This document shows positions 7,913 to 15,841 of a DNA stretch of 64,000 bases, piece by piece. The stretch spans positions 1-64,000 of the forward strand of contig NZ_LLYW01000008.1 of the NCBI RefSeq assembly GCF_001484195.1, read 5' to 3'. Each line of letters starts with the position of its first letter. Within the stretch, counting starts at the first letter, position 1. The notes under the pieces are model-generated. The model did not search any database and was not told the DNA's origin. It saw only the letters and a program-made list of their open reading frames with translations. This stretch comes from Thermococcus celericrescens. GTDB lineage: Archaea; Methanobacteriota_B; Thermococci; Thermococcales; Thermococcaceae. The position numbers and the translations under genes were made by a program.

Positions 7913-8281
7913 TCACCCCACGGAAGTCAGGTTACAGGTCACGGTGGCGTTCCCGTTCACCACCATCTTGTACAGCAGGCTCTGATTGGAGTAACACTGC
8001 GGGGTAAAGCTGATCATGAGTGAATAGCTGAGCATCGTGAAGTAGAGCCAGAACAGCGCCCAGCCCCAGAATGCCTTCTTGAGCACTGCCCGCTCATCGG
8101 GTATCTCAGGCGGCAGTCCCTTGATGACCGCGAGCACGAACCTGTCGATGACGAAGTACAGGGCCAGGCCTATGAGCCACCCGTACTGTATCTTTGCCGC
8201 GGCCACTCCGCTGATTAATCCCGTTATGATCCCCCATAGATAAACTGTGAGTGAAAATTTATGCTCGATAGCCAGTTTCAC
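7913..8281 (-). CDS. Small uncharacterised membrane protein (EMC6-like possible)
   Basis: About 122 residues with three probable membrane helices: YLWGIITGLISGVAAA, WLIGLALYFVIDRFVLAVI and FWGWALFWLYFTMLSYSL. A short C-terminal tail carries two Cys and possible N-glycosylation sites (NQS, NAT, NLT). The layout recalls archaeal EMC6-like small membrane proteins, but I cannot confirm the family. GTG at 8281, five bases after GGTGA, is preferred over the GTG at 8290, which overlaps the binding site. It lies just upstream of rpiA and is probably in the same operon. Confidence 0.7.
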   Translation of the reverse strand: MKLAIEHKFSLTVYLWGIITGLISGVAAAKIQYGWLIGLALYFVIDRFVLAVIKGLPPEIPDERAVLKKAFWGWALFWLYFTMLSYSLMISFTPQCYSNQSLLYKMVVNGNATVTCNLTSVG

Positions 8282-8326
8282 ATTCTTCACCTACGACTAG
8301 CTTTTAAAAGGGGCTTTAAAACCTTT

Positions 8327-9658
8327 CTACCCCAGGGTCTCAAGGAACCCCCTGCCCCTCTCCGTCAGCCCGTAATAGACCCGTCTCCCCCTTCTGTGGG
8401 TCTCCTCGATAAGCCCCATGCTCTCGAGCTCGCGCAGGTGCTGGTAAACGGCCTGGTACTTGAGCGGCTTCTCCAGTGCCTCCCATATCTCATAGCCGTA
8501 CATGCTCCTCCCGCTCAGCAGCTTCAGTATCTCGAACTTGGTTCCCCCGACGCTGAACTTCTCCCTGCTCTCAGAGTAATGCCCCTTGAGGCCCGAACTT
8601 GTCACTATAAGGGCTATCCTGTCGTCACGTTCGAAATAATTCTCCTCCGCCAGTTTGAGGAGTGCCGGGACGATAACCGAAGAGGCGTACTCCGCGAATA
8701 TCCCCTCCCCTGCAAGGAGCCGCTGCCCCAGGTCAAGCTCGTCCTCGCCGACGAGAACCGCCGTTCCCCCACTGGCGTGTATAGCCTTCAGGGCGAGCTC
8801 TTTCATGACGGGACTCTTCACGTACAGGGCCAGGGCCTTCGTGGGCTCGGCCTTCGGTTCTGTCCCGAGAACCTCGCTCGCTATGGGGGAACACTTCTCG
8901 GCCTGAACAGTGATCAGCTTCGGCATCTCGTCAACCGCACCCACCTCGATGAGCTCCACGAAGCCTTTGTAGATGCTGTAGAGGTTGCTGCCGCTTCCAG
9001 TCGGGACTATCACGTGCGTCGGATTCAAATCCTCCCAGAGCTCGAAGGCGAGCGTCTTCTGCCCCTCCAGACCGACGAGATTGCTCTCCGGGGTGACGTT
9101 GTAGAGTCCCTTGCCCTCCGCGAGCCCCTCCGCGTAGCTTATGCTCTCGTCCACGCTCTCCCCGTATCGTATGATCTTCGCCCCGAGGGCTACTATCTGA
9201 TTGAGCTTGCCCTGCTCCACGAGCTTCGGCACGACGGTGTAGGCAGGTCTGCCAGCCCTTGCGGCATACGCGGCAAGAGATGCAGCCGCGTTCCCATTGC
9301 TTGCCACCACAAAGCCGTTTTCTGCGTGGGGCATGCCATGGGAGACGGCAACAGTCGCGAGCCGGTCCCTGAAGGAGCCAGTGGGGTTCCTGGTCTCGTC
9401 CTTGATGAAGACGTTGAGCCCAAGCTCGCGGCCGAGTTTGGCCCTTATGAGGGGCGTGCCCCCCTCCCGAAGGCTCACGACCTCAGGGACGTCCGGCAGA
9501 AGCTCCCTGTATCTCCAGACGCCGGGTTCACGGTTCCGCCACCTGGACGGATCAACTTTCTCGTAATCGTAGGATATCTCCAGACGCTCCCCGCAGGAGC
9601 ACCTGGGGGGAATAAGGGAAGAATAGAGGCGCCCGCAGCTAGGACAGCGGACCTTCAT
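8327..9658 (-). CDS. Threonine-synthase-like domain lacking PLP lysine, fused to PadR winged helix
   Basis: This 443-residue protein has three parts. An N-terminal zinc ribbon has Cys5, Cys8, Cys20 and Cys22. Residues ~50-360 form a fold-type-II PLP-enzyme domain like threonine synthase. Residues ~365-443 form a PadR-type winged helix (FEILKLLSGRSMYGYEIWEAL, YQHLRELESMGLIEE). The motif that should hold the Schiff-base lysine reads NPTGSFRDR, with Arg97 where family members have Lys, although the Gly/Ser phosphate loop GSGSNLYS remains. It is therefore probably not a normal PLP enzyme and may sense a ligand to regulate transcription. The ATG at 9658 follows GTGGTGA. Compare the intact-lysine protein at 54945-56009. 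Confidence 0.85.
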   Translation of the reverse strand: MKVRCPSCGRLYSSLIPPRCSCGERLEISYDYEKVDPSRWRNREPGVWRYRELLPDVPEVVSLREGGTPLIRAKLGRELGLNVFIKDETRNPTGSFRDRLATVAVSHGMPHAENGFVVASNGNAAASLAAYAARAGRPAYTVVPKLVEQGKLNQIVALGAKIIRYGESVDESISYAEGLAEGKGLYNVTPESNLVGLEGQKTLAFELWEDLNPTHVIVPTGSGSNLYSIYKGFVELIEVGAVDEMPKLITVQAEKCSPIASEVLGTEPKAEPTKALALYVKSPVMKELALKAIHASGGTAVLVGEDELDLGQRLLAGEGIFAEYASSVIVPALLKLAEENYFERDDRIALIVTSSGLKGHYSESREKFSVGGTKFEILKLLSGRSMYGYEIWEALEKPLKYQAVYQHLRELESMGLIEETHRRGRRVYYGLTERGRGFLETLG

Positions 9659-9683
9659 TTTCACCACTTCTCAATCCGGGCTG

Positions 9684-11630
9684 TCACTTGAGCCTTATGG
9701 CGTCGAGGTTGTTGGGGGCCCTCGTTGAGAGGCCGAACTTCTTGTGTATGCTCGTGCTGAGGTCGAGGCACTTGTGGGCCTCGCCGTGGACGGTTATGAC
9801 GCGCTCCGGCCTGGGCCTGAGCCTCGCGATGTAGCTTATGAGCTCCCTCCTGTCGGCGTGACCGGAGAAGCCGTCTATGGTGTGAACCTCCATGTTGACG
9901 TTGACTACCTCCGTCTTTCCGCCCTCTCCGACGAGCGGTATCTCACGGAGGCCGCGCTGCACCTGCCTTCCGAGGGTTCCCTCCGCCTGGTAACTCACGA
10001 AGACCATGCTGTTCTTTGGATCCGAGGCGAGCTGCTTGAAGTACTCGACGCTCGGTCCGCCGACGAGCATGCCCGAGGTGGCTATGATTATGGCCGGCTC
10101 GCCGGAGTCTATGATGTCCTGCCTCTCGCGTGAGTTGGCTACGCTCTTGAATATCGGATTGAGGAACGGGTTGTAGCCCTCGTGGAATATCTGCTCGCGC
10201 AGGTGCCTGCTGAGGTACTCCGGATAGGCAGTGTGTATGGCAGTCGCCTCCCATATCATGCCGTCCAGGTAAATCGGAACCTCAAGGCCGCCTATCCTGG
10301 CGTACTCCTCGAGTACCATCATTATCTCCTGCGCCCTACCGACGGCCATGGCCGGAATGAGCACCTTTCCGCCGCGCCTGATGGTCTGGTGGATGACCTC
10401 TATGAGCCTCTTCTCCGCCTCCTCCCTGGGCATCTGGTAGTCGTTGCTTCCACCGTAGGTGGACTCCATGACGAGGGTCTCAAGGCGCGGGAACCTGCTG
10501 ACGGCCGGCTCGAAGAGCCTAGTCGGGATGAACTTGAAGTCGCCGGTTATGGCTATGTTGTGGAGCCCATTGCCTATGTGGAGGTGCACTATGGACGATC
10601 CGAGGATGTGGCCAGCGTTGTGAAGGGTAAGCCTCATGTCCGGGGCTATGTCGCGGACCTCACCGTAGTCGAGGGTTATCGTGTGCTTTATGACCTCTTT
10701 GATGTCCCTCGGTCTGTAGAGGGGCTCGACACCGTTCATCTTTTGAATCTCGATGAAGTCCTGCTGGAGAAGAACCATCAAATCCCGGGTCGGGGGAGTC
10801 GTGTATATCGGCCCGTCGAAGAGCTTGTAGCGGAAGAGGTAGGGCAGCATTCCGCTGTGGTCAAGGTGGGCGTGGGTTATGATGATGGCATCCAGGAGAC
10901 CCGCGTCGAGGACGTAGCGGAACTCCGGGGCCTCGAAGTGCGGGAAGGCCTTCTTGGGATCGCGGAGGGCAGCTATGTTGACACCGAAGTCGACCAGAAC
11001 GTAGCTCTCGTTGGTCTGGACAAGGAGGGCGCTTCTTCCGACCTCACGGAAGCCTCCCAGACCGGTTATGCGTATCCAATCGCTCTTGACCTCCGGCTTG
11101 CGGTATATGTTCCTGCCCGCCTGGCGGAGGAACTTCCTCCTGTCCTTCGCCTCCGCCTGGAGTATCTGCCTTATCGAGTAGATGGTCTGGCTCTGGAGCG
11201 GAGGGGTTCTGACGACCCTCGGCGCCCAGTGAACCTTCTGGGTTATGAGCCTCAGGGTTTCGCCGTTCTTCCCGATAACCAGACCCGGCTTCTTGGCCTC
11301 TATGATGACCTCACCGACGGACGGGTCGAAGCTTATGTTGGTTATCTCCGCCTCGGCGGGAACCAGGGCCTTTATCATGTCCTCCGCCTTTTCTGGCGGG
11401 AGGAGAACATCCGGGTCGGGGCGGACGCTTATGCGCTTTTTAAGAACCTTGGCGAGGTTCTTTATCAGCTCCCCGTCCCGCATTATGGCCTCCGGGTTCC
11501 TGACGTATATGACCAGCTCGGGACCCTCGAACTCAACGTCGGTTATCCTCGCCTCAGGCGGAACCATCTGGCTTATTACAGCTTTTATATCGCGTAGTAT
11601 ATCCTCGACGAAGGTCTCTCTTCTTATCAC
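9684..11630 (-). CDS. fttA: Transcription termination factor FttA (aCPSF1), beta-CASP nuclease
   Basis: About 648 residues. The first ~140 hold two KH-like domains, including VIGKNGETLRLI. A metallo-beta-lactamase domain follows with HAHLDHSGMLPYL, and a beta-CASP domain with the TSGMLVGGPS, GFSGHADRREL and VHGEAHKC motifs. The order matches PH1404 of P. horikoshii. FttA cleaves nascent RNA at U-rich sites and terminates transcription by RNA polymerase in archaea. GTG 11630 is preferred because AGGTG lies six bases upstream; GTG 11639 would overlap it. It lies ten bases after the proteasome beta gene, so the two are probably cotranscribed. Confidence 0.94.
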   Translation of the reverse strand: MIRRETFVEDILRDIKAVISQMVPPEARITDVEFEGPELVIYVRNPEAIMRDGELIKNLAKVLKKRISVRPDPDVLLPPEKAEDMIKALVPAEAEITNISFDPSVGEVIIEAKKPGLVIGKNGETLRLITQKVHWAPRVVRTPPLQSQTIYSIRQILQAEAKDRRKFLRQAGRNIYRKPEVKSDWIRITGLGGFREVGRSALLVQTNESYVLVDFGVNIAALRDPKKAFPHFEAPEFRYVLDAGLLDAIIITHAHLDHSGMLPYLFRYKLFDGPIYTTPPTRDLMVLLQQDFIEIQKMNGVEPLYRPRDIKEVIKHTITLDYGEVRDIAPDMRLTLHNAGHILGSSIVHLHIGNGLHNIAITGDFKFIPTRLFEPAVSRFPRLETLVMESTYGGSNDYQMPREEAEKRLIEVIHQTIRRGGKVLIPAMAVGRAQEIMMVLEEYARIGGLEVPIYLDGMIWEATAIHTAYPEYLSRHLREQIFHEGYNPFLNPIFKSVANSRERQDIIDSGEPAIIIATSGMLVGGPSVEYFKQLASDPKNSMVFVSYQAEGTLGRQVQRGLREIPLVGEGGKTEVVNVNMEVHTIDGFSGHADRRELISYIARLRPRPERVITVHGEAHKCLDLSTSIHKKFGLSTRAPNNLDAIRLK

Positions 11631-11640
11631 CGGTATCACC

Positions 11641-12252
11641 TCATTCCAGAAGACCCTTTATTTCCTCCTCGCTCCATTCTTTGTATCCTTCATCCGTGAC
11701 GGTAACGAGGGTAACGCCGCCGCCCGTAAAAACGTCCCTTCTGGTGGCGGCTTTTATTGCCTTGAGCGCGAGCTTAACGCCCTCTTCCAGCGTCATCTCC
11801 TCCTTAAACTCCGCCTCAAGTATCGAGAAGGCGAACTCCATACCCGAACCGGCGGCCGTGAACCTGTCCTCGGTAACCCCGCCGGCCATGTCCACCGAAT
11901 AAAGCCCGGGCTTTCCGGTGTGGCCCGCTATGAGAAACCACCCAAAGTACGGCATGAACCTGCTCCCGTGAAGGATGTTAGAAGTCAGTGTTGCGAGGGC
12001 CTTAACACTCATCTCCTTTCCTACCTTGGCTCTGTAGAGCTTGGCCTCGGCCCTCAGAAGCCTGACGAGGCTGAGAATGTCGCCGACGCTACCGGCACCG
12101 GCCAGGACCAGGTGGTCGTCTATCCAGAAGACCTTGGTAACGTTCTCTGAGAGCACCATGTTGCCCAGCGATGCCCTTCTGTCCGCTGCCAGGACTACGC
12201 CGTCCTTACATACAATGCCGACCGTAGTCGTCCCCTTTAGCTTTTCAGTCAA
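11641..12252 (-). CDS. psmB: Proteasome beta subunit
   Basis: This 203-residue subunit forms the catalytic rings of the archaeal 20S proteasome. A seven-residue propeptide MTEKLKG precedes the [19 protein letters not shown] mature start, so Thr8 becomes the N-terminal nucleophile after self-cleavage. The conserved Asp (LAADRR), a downstream Lys and the GSGMEFAF segment are present. The start appears to be TTG at 12252. Thermococci usually carry two beta paralogues, and this one adjoins fttA. Confidence 0.94.
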   Translation of the reverse strand: MTEKLKGTTTVGIVCKDGVVLAADRRASLGNMVLSENVTKVFWIDDHLVLAGAGSVGDILSLVRLLRAEAKLYRAKVGKEMSVKALATLTSNILHGSRFMPYFGWFLIAGHTGKPGLYSVDMAGGVTEDRFTAAGSGMEFAFSILEAEFKEEMTLEEGVKLALKAIKAATRRDVFTGGGVTLVTVTDEGYKEWSEEEIKGLLE

Positions 12253-12370
12253 TTACAACACCCCTGCTGGTATGTTTTTAGAACAGAAGAACCCCTACAA
12301 CGCCACTTTAGGGGAATAGTATTTAAAGGTTTCGTCCAAAATGGCCTTTTAGATGCAGTGGGGTGGTGAA

Positions 12371-13534
12371 ATGAAAGAGATAATACTCCTAACCGGGCCG
12401 CCTCTCAACGGGCGTGACGAGTACATAACCGAGGCGCTGAAGCTCGCCGACGGGGAGAGCTACGCCTACTACCACGTCTTCGACTACATCAGGGAGGTCG
12501 GAAAGGAGCTGGGCGTCAAGATAACGAGGAAGAACGTTCTCGACTTCGCCATAAGCCACCAGGATTTGATGAACGAGATACGGGACGAGGCTTTCAATAG
12601 AATAAGAAAGGAGATAGACGAAAGCGGGGAAAAGTTCCATCTCGTTTCAACGCCGAGCCTCTTCCGCTGGGGAAGCGGAAGCGTCATCGGGTTCACGACC
12701 AGCAATCTAAAGCTTCTGCGGCCGAACCGCGTGATAATAGTCCTCGACGACGTCCTCTCGGTCAGGAGGCGCATCATCAACGACCCGGAGTGGTTCGAGC
12801 GCTTCGGCGAGAATCCCGAGAACATAAAGCTGACGACCCTCGTCATGTGGCGCGAGGATGCCATAAACCACGTCAAGACTCTCGTGCACGAGCTTAAGAA
12901 GGAAGGAATGGAGGTTCGCTACGTCCTCCAGTTCGGCATAAGGCATCCACCTGAAGTTTTCATTGACCTGCTGTTCCATGAGGACGAGAAGCCCCTCGTC
13001 TATCTCAGCTACCCAATGACGGGCCACGAGGAGGAGTACTACCACAGGGTTAGAGACTTCTACGACAAACTGAGCGGGCACTTCACGGTTCTCGATCCCG
13101 GGGCACTGGACGACTGGTGGGTGGTCGCCGAGTACGACGCCCAGGTCAACAGAGACCCCTCAATAACGCGCATCAGAATCAAACACCTCCTAGACGGCGA
13201 ACAGGTAGAGGAGCTTGACAGGGGGGATATAGAGCAGGCCACGGACATACTGAGGCGCCAGCTCGTCGAGAGGGACTTCAACCTCGTTGATGTGAGCAAG
13301 GCCATAGCTGTGTACCACTATGCCGAAGGAATATCTGCCGGTGTCATCAGCGAGATGGCCGAGGCGTACAGGACGCTGGCGGCGATATACCTCTACTATC
13401 CGTTCGAGCGCCGCCCAAGCCCGTTCATGGAGTTCTATGGCATGCAGAATCCATCGAGGAGGACAATGTTCAGGGACGAGGATGAAATGGTAAGGGCAAT
13501 GGTGGAAGAAAAAGAGTACTGGGCGAAGGTGTGA
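12371..13534 (+). CDS. Degenerate P-loop kinase-like domain fused to deoxyribosyltransferase-like domain
   Basis: 387 residues. The N-terminal half looks like an adenylate-kinase-type P-loop protein, but the loop reads LLTGPPLNGRDEY and lacks the GK[S/T] of a true Walker A. Residues ~210-355 resemble nucleoside 2-deoxyribosyltransferases: a PLVYLSYPMTGHEEEY strand-loop, an Asp-rich middle and EGISAGVISEMAEAY at the position of the catalytic Glu. A nucleotide-related role is inference; no reaction is assigned. The ATG at 12371 follows GGGTGGTGAA, and box A (about 12318-12327) lies upstream. The K+ channel gene follows four bases later. Confidence 0.72.
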   Translation: MKEIILLTGPPLNGRDEYITEALKLADGESYAYYHVFDYIREVGKELGVKITRKNVLDFAISHQDLMNEIRDEAFNRIRKEIDESGEKFHLVSTPSLFRWGSGSVIGFTTSNLKLLRPNRVIIVLDDVLSVRRRIINDPEWFERFGENPENIKLTTLVMWREDAINHVKTLVHELKKEGMEVRYVLQFGIRHPPEVFIDLLFHEDEKPLVYLSYPMTGHEEEYYHRVRDFYDKLSGHFTVLDPGALDDWWVVAEYDAQVNRDPSITRIRIKHLLDGEQVEELDRGDIEQATDILRRQLVERDFNLVDVSKAIAVYHYAEGISAGVISEMAEAYRTLAAIYLYYPFERRPSPFMEFYGMQNPSRRTMFRDEDEMVRAMVEEKEYWAKV

Positions 13535-13538
13535 GGGA

Positions 13539-13901
13539 ATGGAGAACGGGAAAGAGGACGGGCTCGAAATCGAGCTCATAGGCTTTCGCACCTTCCTTCA
13601 CGAATTTTTGAGGGTCCTCTACTACGTGAAAAGCATTCTCCTTGGCCTCTTTACAATGATAGTGGTTTTCGGGGTAGTGCTCTCCTTCCAGGAATCCCTG
13701 AGCATCGGCAACGGAATTTACTTCGCCTTCATCTCTGCCTTCACCGTCGGTTACGGGGACATAACCCCTACAACACCGATATCAAAGCTCCTCTGTGCCC
13801 TCGTGCTACCCATACTGGGCATGATAATAACGGGAATAATGGTCGCGGCCGCGATGCAGGCGATATCGAGGCTCTATCAGGAGAGGGGCAAAAGGCTCTA
13901 G
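13539..13901 (+). CDS. Two-helix potassium channel
   Basis: This 120-residue protein has the minimal ion-channel plan. TM1 is ILLGLFTMIVVFGVVLSF, followed by a pore helix and the TVGYGD selectivity filter (residues ~68-73), then TM2 LLCALVLPILGMIITGIMVA. The N-terminus (~30 residues) and the tail are charged and cytoplasmic. Four copies would form one pore. No RCK/TrkA regulatory domain is attached. It begins four bases after the preceding stop, so translation is likely coupled. Confidence 0.88.
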   Translation: MENGKEDGLEIELIGFRTFLHEFLRVLYYVKSILLGLFTMIVVFGVVLSFQESLSIGNGIYFAFISAFTVGYGDITPTTPISKLLCALVLPILGMIITGIMVAAAMQAISRLYQERGKRL

Positions 13902-13955
13902 AACCGTTTCTCTATTTCTTCAGACGGGCAGAAACGAAGAGAAAAGGGGAAGAAA

Positions 13956-15215
13956 TCACTTCTTCACCCATCCGCGCCACTTCATGGCGTCGTAGACCCT
14001 CTGGACGGCAACGACGTAGGCGGCGTCACGCATGTTGATGTTCTTGTCCTTGTGGGTGTTGTAGACGTCCCAGAAGGCCTTGGTCATCTTCTTGTCGAGC
14101 TTGGCCCTGGTGGTCTCGGTGTCCCAGTAGTCGCCGGTTATGTTCTGGACCCACTCGAAGTAGCTGACGGTAACACCACCGGCGTTACAGAGGAAGTCGG
14201 GTATGACGAGGACGCCCTTCTCGTGGAGGATCTCGTCGGCCTCCGGGGTGGTCGGGCCGTTGGCGAGCTCGGCGACGATCTTGGCCTTGACATTGTCGGC
14301 GTTGTCCTTGGTGATGACACCCTCGATGGCGCTCGGGGCGAGGACGTCGACCTCGAGCTCGAGGAGCTCCTCGTTGGTGATGTTGGTGGCTCCCGGGAAG
14401 TCCTTAACTGAGCCGTTCTTCTTCTTCCACTCGAGGATCTCATCGGCGTTGAGGCCGTCCGGGTTGTAGATGCCGCCCCTGCTGTCGCTGACGGCGACGA
14501 CCTTCATGCCGTACTCCTCGCTCATGATCTTGGCCATGTAGTAGCCGGCGTTACCGTAACCCTGGATGGCGATGGTCTTGTCCTTGAGGTCCATGCCGAG
14601 GGCCTTGGCAGCCTCGCGGACGGTGAAGGCAGCACCCCTGGCGGTGGCGTCCATCCTCGCGACGATACCACCAACTCCGGGCGGCTTACCGGTGATGATA
14701 CCGAAGCTCGGAACCTTCCTCCTGCTGATGGCCTCGTACTCGTCCATCATCCATGCCATGATCTGCGGGTTGGTGTAAACGTCAGGAGCCGGAATGTCGG
14801 TGTACGGGCTGATGACGTCGTAGATGGCCCTTATGTAGTTCCTGGCGAGCCTCTCCTTCTCCCTCTCGCTGAGCTCCTTCGGGTTGACGATGATACCACC
14901 CTTACCGCCACCGTAGGGGAGATCAACAACCGCTACCTTCCAGGTCATCCAGGTGGCGAGGGCCTTAACGGTGCTGAGGGTCTCGGCCGGGTGCCACCTT
15001 ATACCACCCTTGGTCGGACCGCGGGCCCAGTTGTGCTGAACGCGGAAACCGGTGAAAACCTTAACAGAACCGTCGTCCATCTCGAGCGGGACGCTGACCT
15101 CAACAATCCTCATGGGCTTCTTGAGCCACTCGAGGGCCTCTTCGCTTATGTCCATGAACTGGGCAGCCCTCTCGAGCTGCTGAACGGCCATCTCAAACGG
15201 GTCAATCTCGACCAT
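13956..15215 (-). CDS. gdhA: Glutamate dehydrogenase
   Basis: This 419-residue GDH interconverts 2-oxoglutarate plus ammonia and glutamate, and is a major cytoplasmic protein in thermococci. Visible motifs are [10 protein letters not shown], the catalytic-lysine segment [32 protein letters not shown] and the nucleotide-binding [14 protein letters not shown]. The length equals that of hexameric Pyrococcus and Thermococcus enzymes. The ATG at 15215 is preceded by GAGGTGG; the GTG at 15224 overlaps that site. Codon use is strongly biased, as expected for high expression. Confidence 0.97.
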   Translation of the reverse strand: MVEIDPFEMAVQQLERAAQFMDISEEALEWLKKPMRIVEVSVPLEMDDGSVKVFTGFRVQHNWARGPTKGGIRWHPAETLSTVKALATWMTWKVAVVDLPYGGGKGGIIVNPKELSEREKERLARNYIRAIYDVISPYTDIPAPDVYTNPQIMAWMMDEYEAISRRKVPSFGIITGKPPGVGGIVARMDATARGAAFTVREAAKALGMDLKDKTIAIQGYGNAGYYMAKIMSEEYGMKVVAVSDSRGGIYNPDGLNADEILEWKKKNGSVKDFPGATNITNEELLELEVDVLAPSAIEGVITKDNADNVKAKIVAELANGPTTPEADEILHEKGVLVIPDFLCNAGGVTVSYFEWVQNITGDYWDTETTRAKLDKKMTKAFWDVYNTHKDKNINMRDAAYVVAVQRVYDAMKWRGWVKK

Positions 15216-15265
15216 CTTTACCACCTCGGGTTTCGGTAATTTGCGAGGTACTCTTAGGCATTTGC

Positions 15266-15274
15266 ATATATAAA
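15266..15274 (-). promoter_or_regulatory. gdhA promoter box A
   Basis: On the minus strand the sequence reads TTTATATATG, a near-consensus box A. It predicts transcription from about 15245, leaving a leader of about 30 bases with a GAGGTGG binding site. This strong promoter fits the high expression known for thermococcal GDH. Confidence 0.7.
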
Positions 15275-15336
15275 CCTTTCGATAAAGGAGGCAGAAGAAC
15301 GGTTAATTTCAAACAAAAAGTTATGTACGGAAATTT

Positions 15337-15371
15337 TCGACGAAAAGAAAAACCCTCCCGAAATCTTCGGG
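15337..15371 (-). terminator. Hairpin plus U-run, possible terminator of a short transcript
   Basis: On the minus strand a hairpin CCCGAA-GAT-TTCGGG (15357-15371) is followed by AGGG and then TTTTTCTTTTC. This hairpin and T-rich tract lie about 90 bases past the end of the 27-codon reading frame at 15459-15542 and before the gdhA promoter. It could end a transcript of about 190-200 bases. Confidence 0.4.
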
Positions 15372-15458
15372 CAAAAAGAGGGATGTACATCCAAGATTTT
15401 CTATACATTGGAGAACACAAAACTGCATCAATGAACCCAAAACAGAACCCACCAAACC

Positions 15459-15542
15459 TCAGAACGATTCGGATGCGGCGCCCTCAGCGAGAAGTCGGTC
15501 ATCACCCATCAGCTCACTCTTGTTCCAATCATCGGGCACCAT
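15459..15542 (-). CDS. Putative leaderless 27-residue small protein
   Basis: A short frame begins MVPDDWNKSE and ends AASESF. It is acidic and unlike any family I know. Its ATG lies 25 bases from a box-A-like AGTATTTAACC (about 15562-15573, minus strand). This is the spacing expected if the transcript began at the ATG, as in leaderless archaeal mRNAs. Hairpin and U-rich DNA downstream fit a short independent transcript. The rest of the interval 15225-15841 shows only the gdhA and transporter promoters. Confidence 0.33.
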   Translation of the reverse strand: MVPDDWNKSELMGDDRLLAEGAASESF

Positions 15543-15841
15543 CCCAGGGGTAGCATCACGAGGTTAAATACTTGATGGAAATGCACCGAAAATGAATTTG
15601 TCATTCTGTAGTATCTGGACACTATAATTGCCATAATGCCAAAGCCGAAATTAAGGTTTTTTCAACACATTAAAGAAATGACGAGAAAGGAACTGCCACA
15701 GTTTAACGCTTGAGTAAATCGTCTTTTGTCGAAAAAAACTATTAGAAAGCTTTTTATAGAATGCCTTGCCTTATACATAATGCCCCAAAACCATACACAG
15801 GGGTTTCATGATCCGGACATTTAAGAACGGGGGTGAATATT

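Noticed and set aside
8261..9691. 476-codon plus-strand frame opposite the threonine-synthase-like gene
   Set aside because: It is the antisense of a gene with clear motifs, has Pro/Leu/Arg-rich composition typical of shadow frames in GC-rich DNA, and lacks a ribosome binding site.
10182..11597. 471-codon plus-strand frame opposite fttA
   Set aside because: Shadow of fttA, with no recognisable domain and no initiation signals.
15323..15553. 76-codon plus-strand frame upstream of the NSS transporter
   Set aside because: Basic, no binding site, and it crosses the hairpin/T-tract that better fits a minus-strand terminator.
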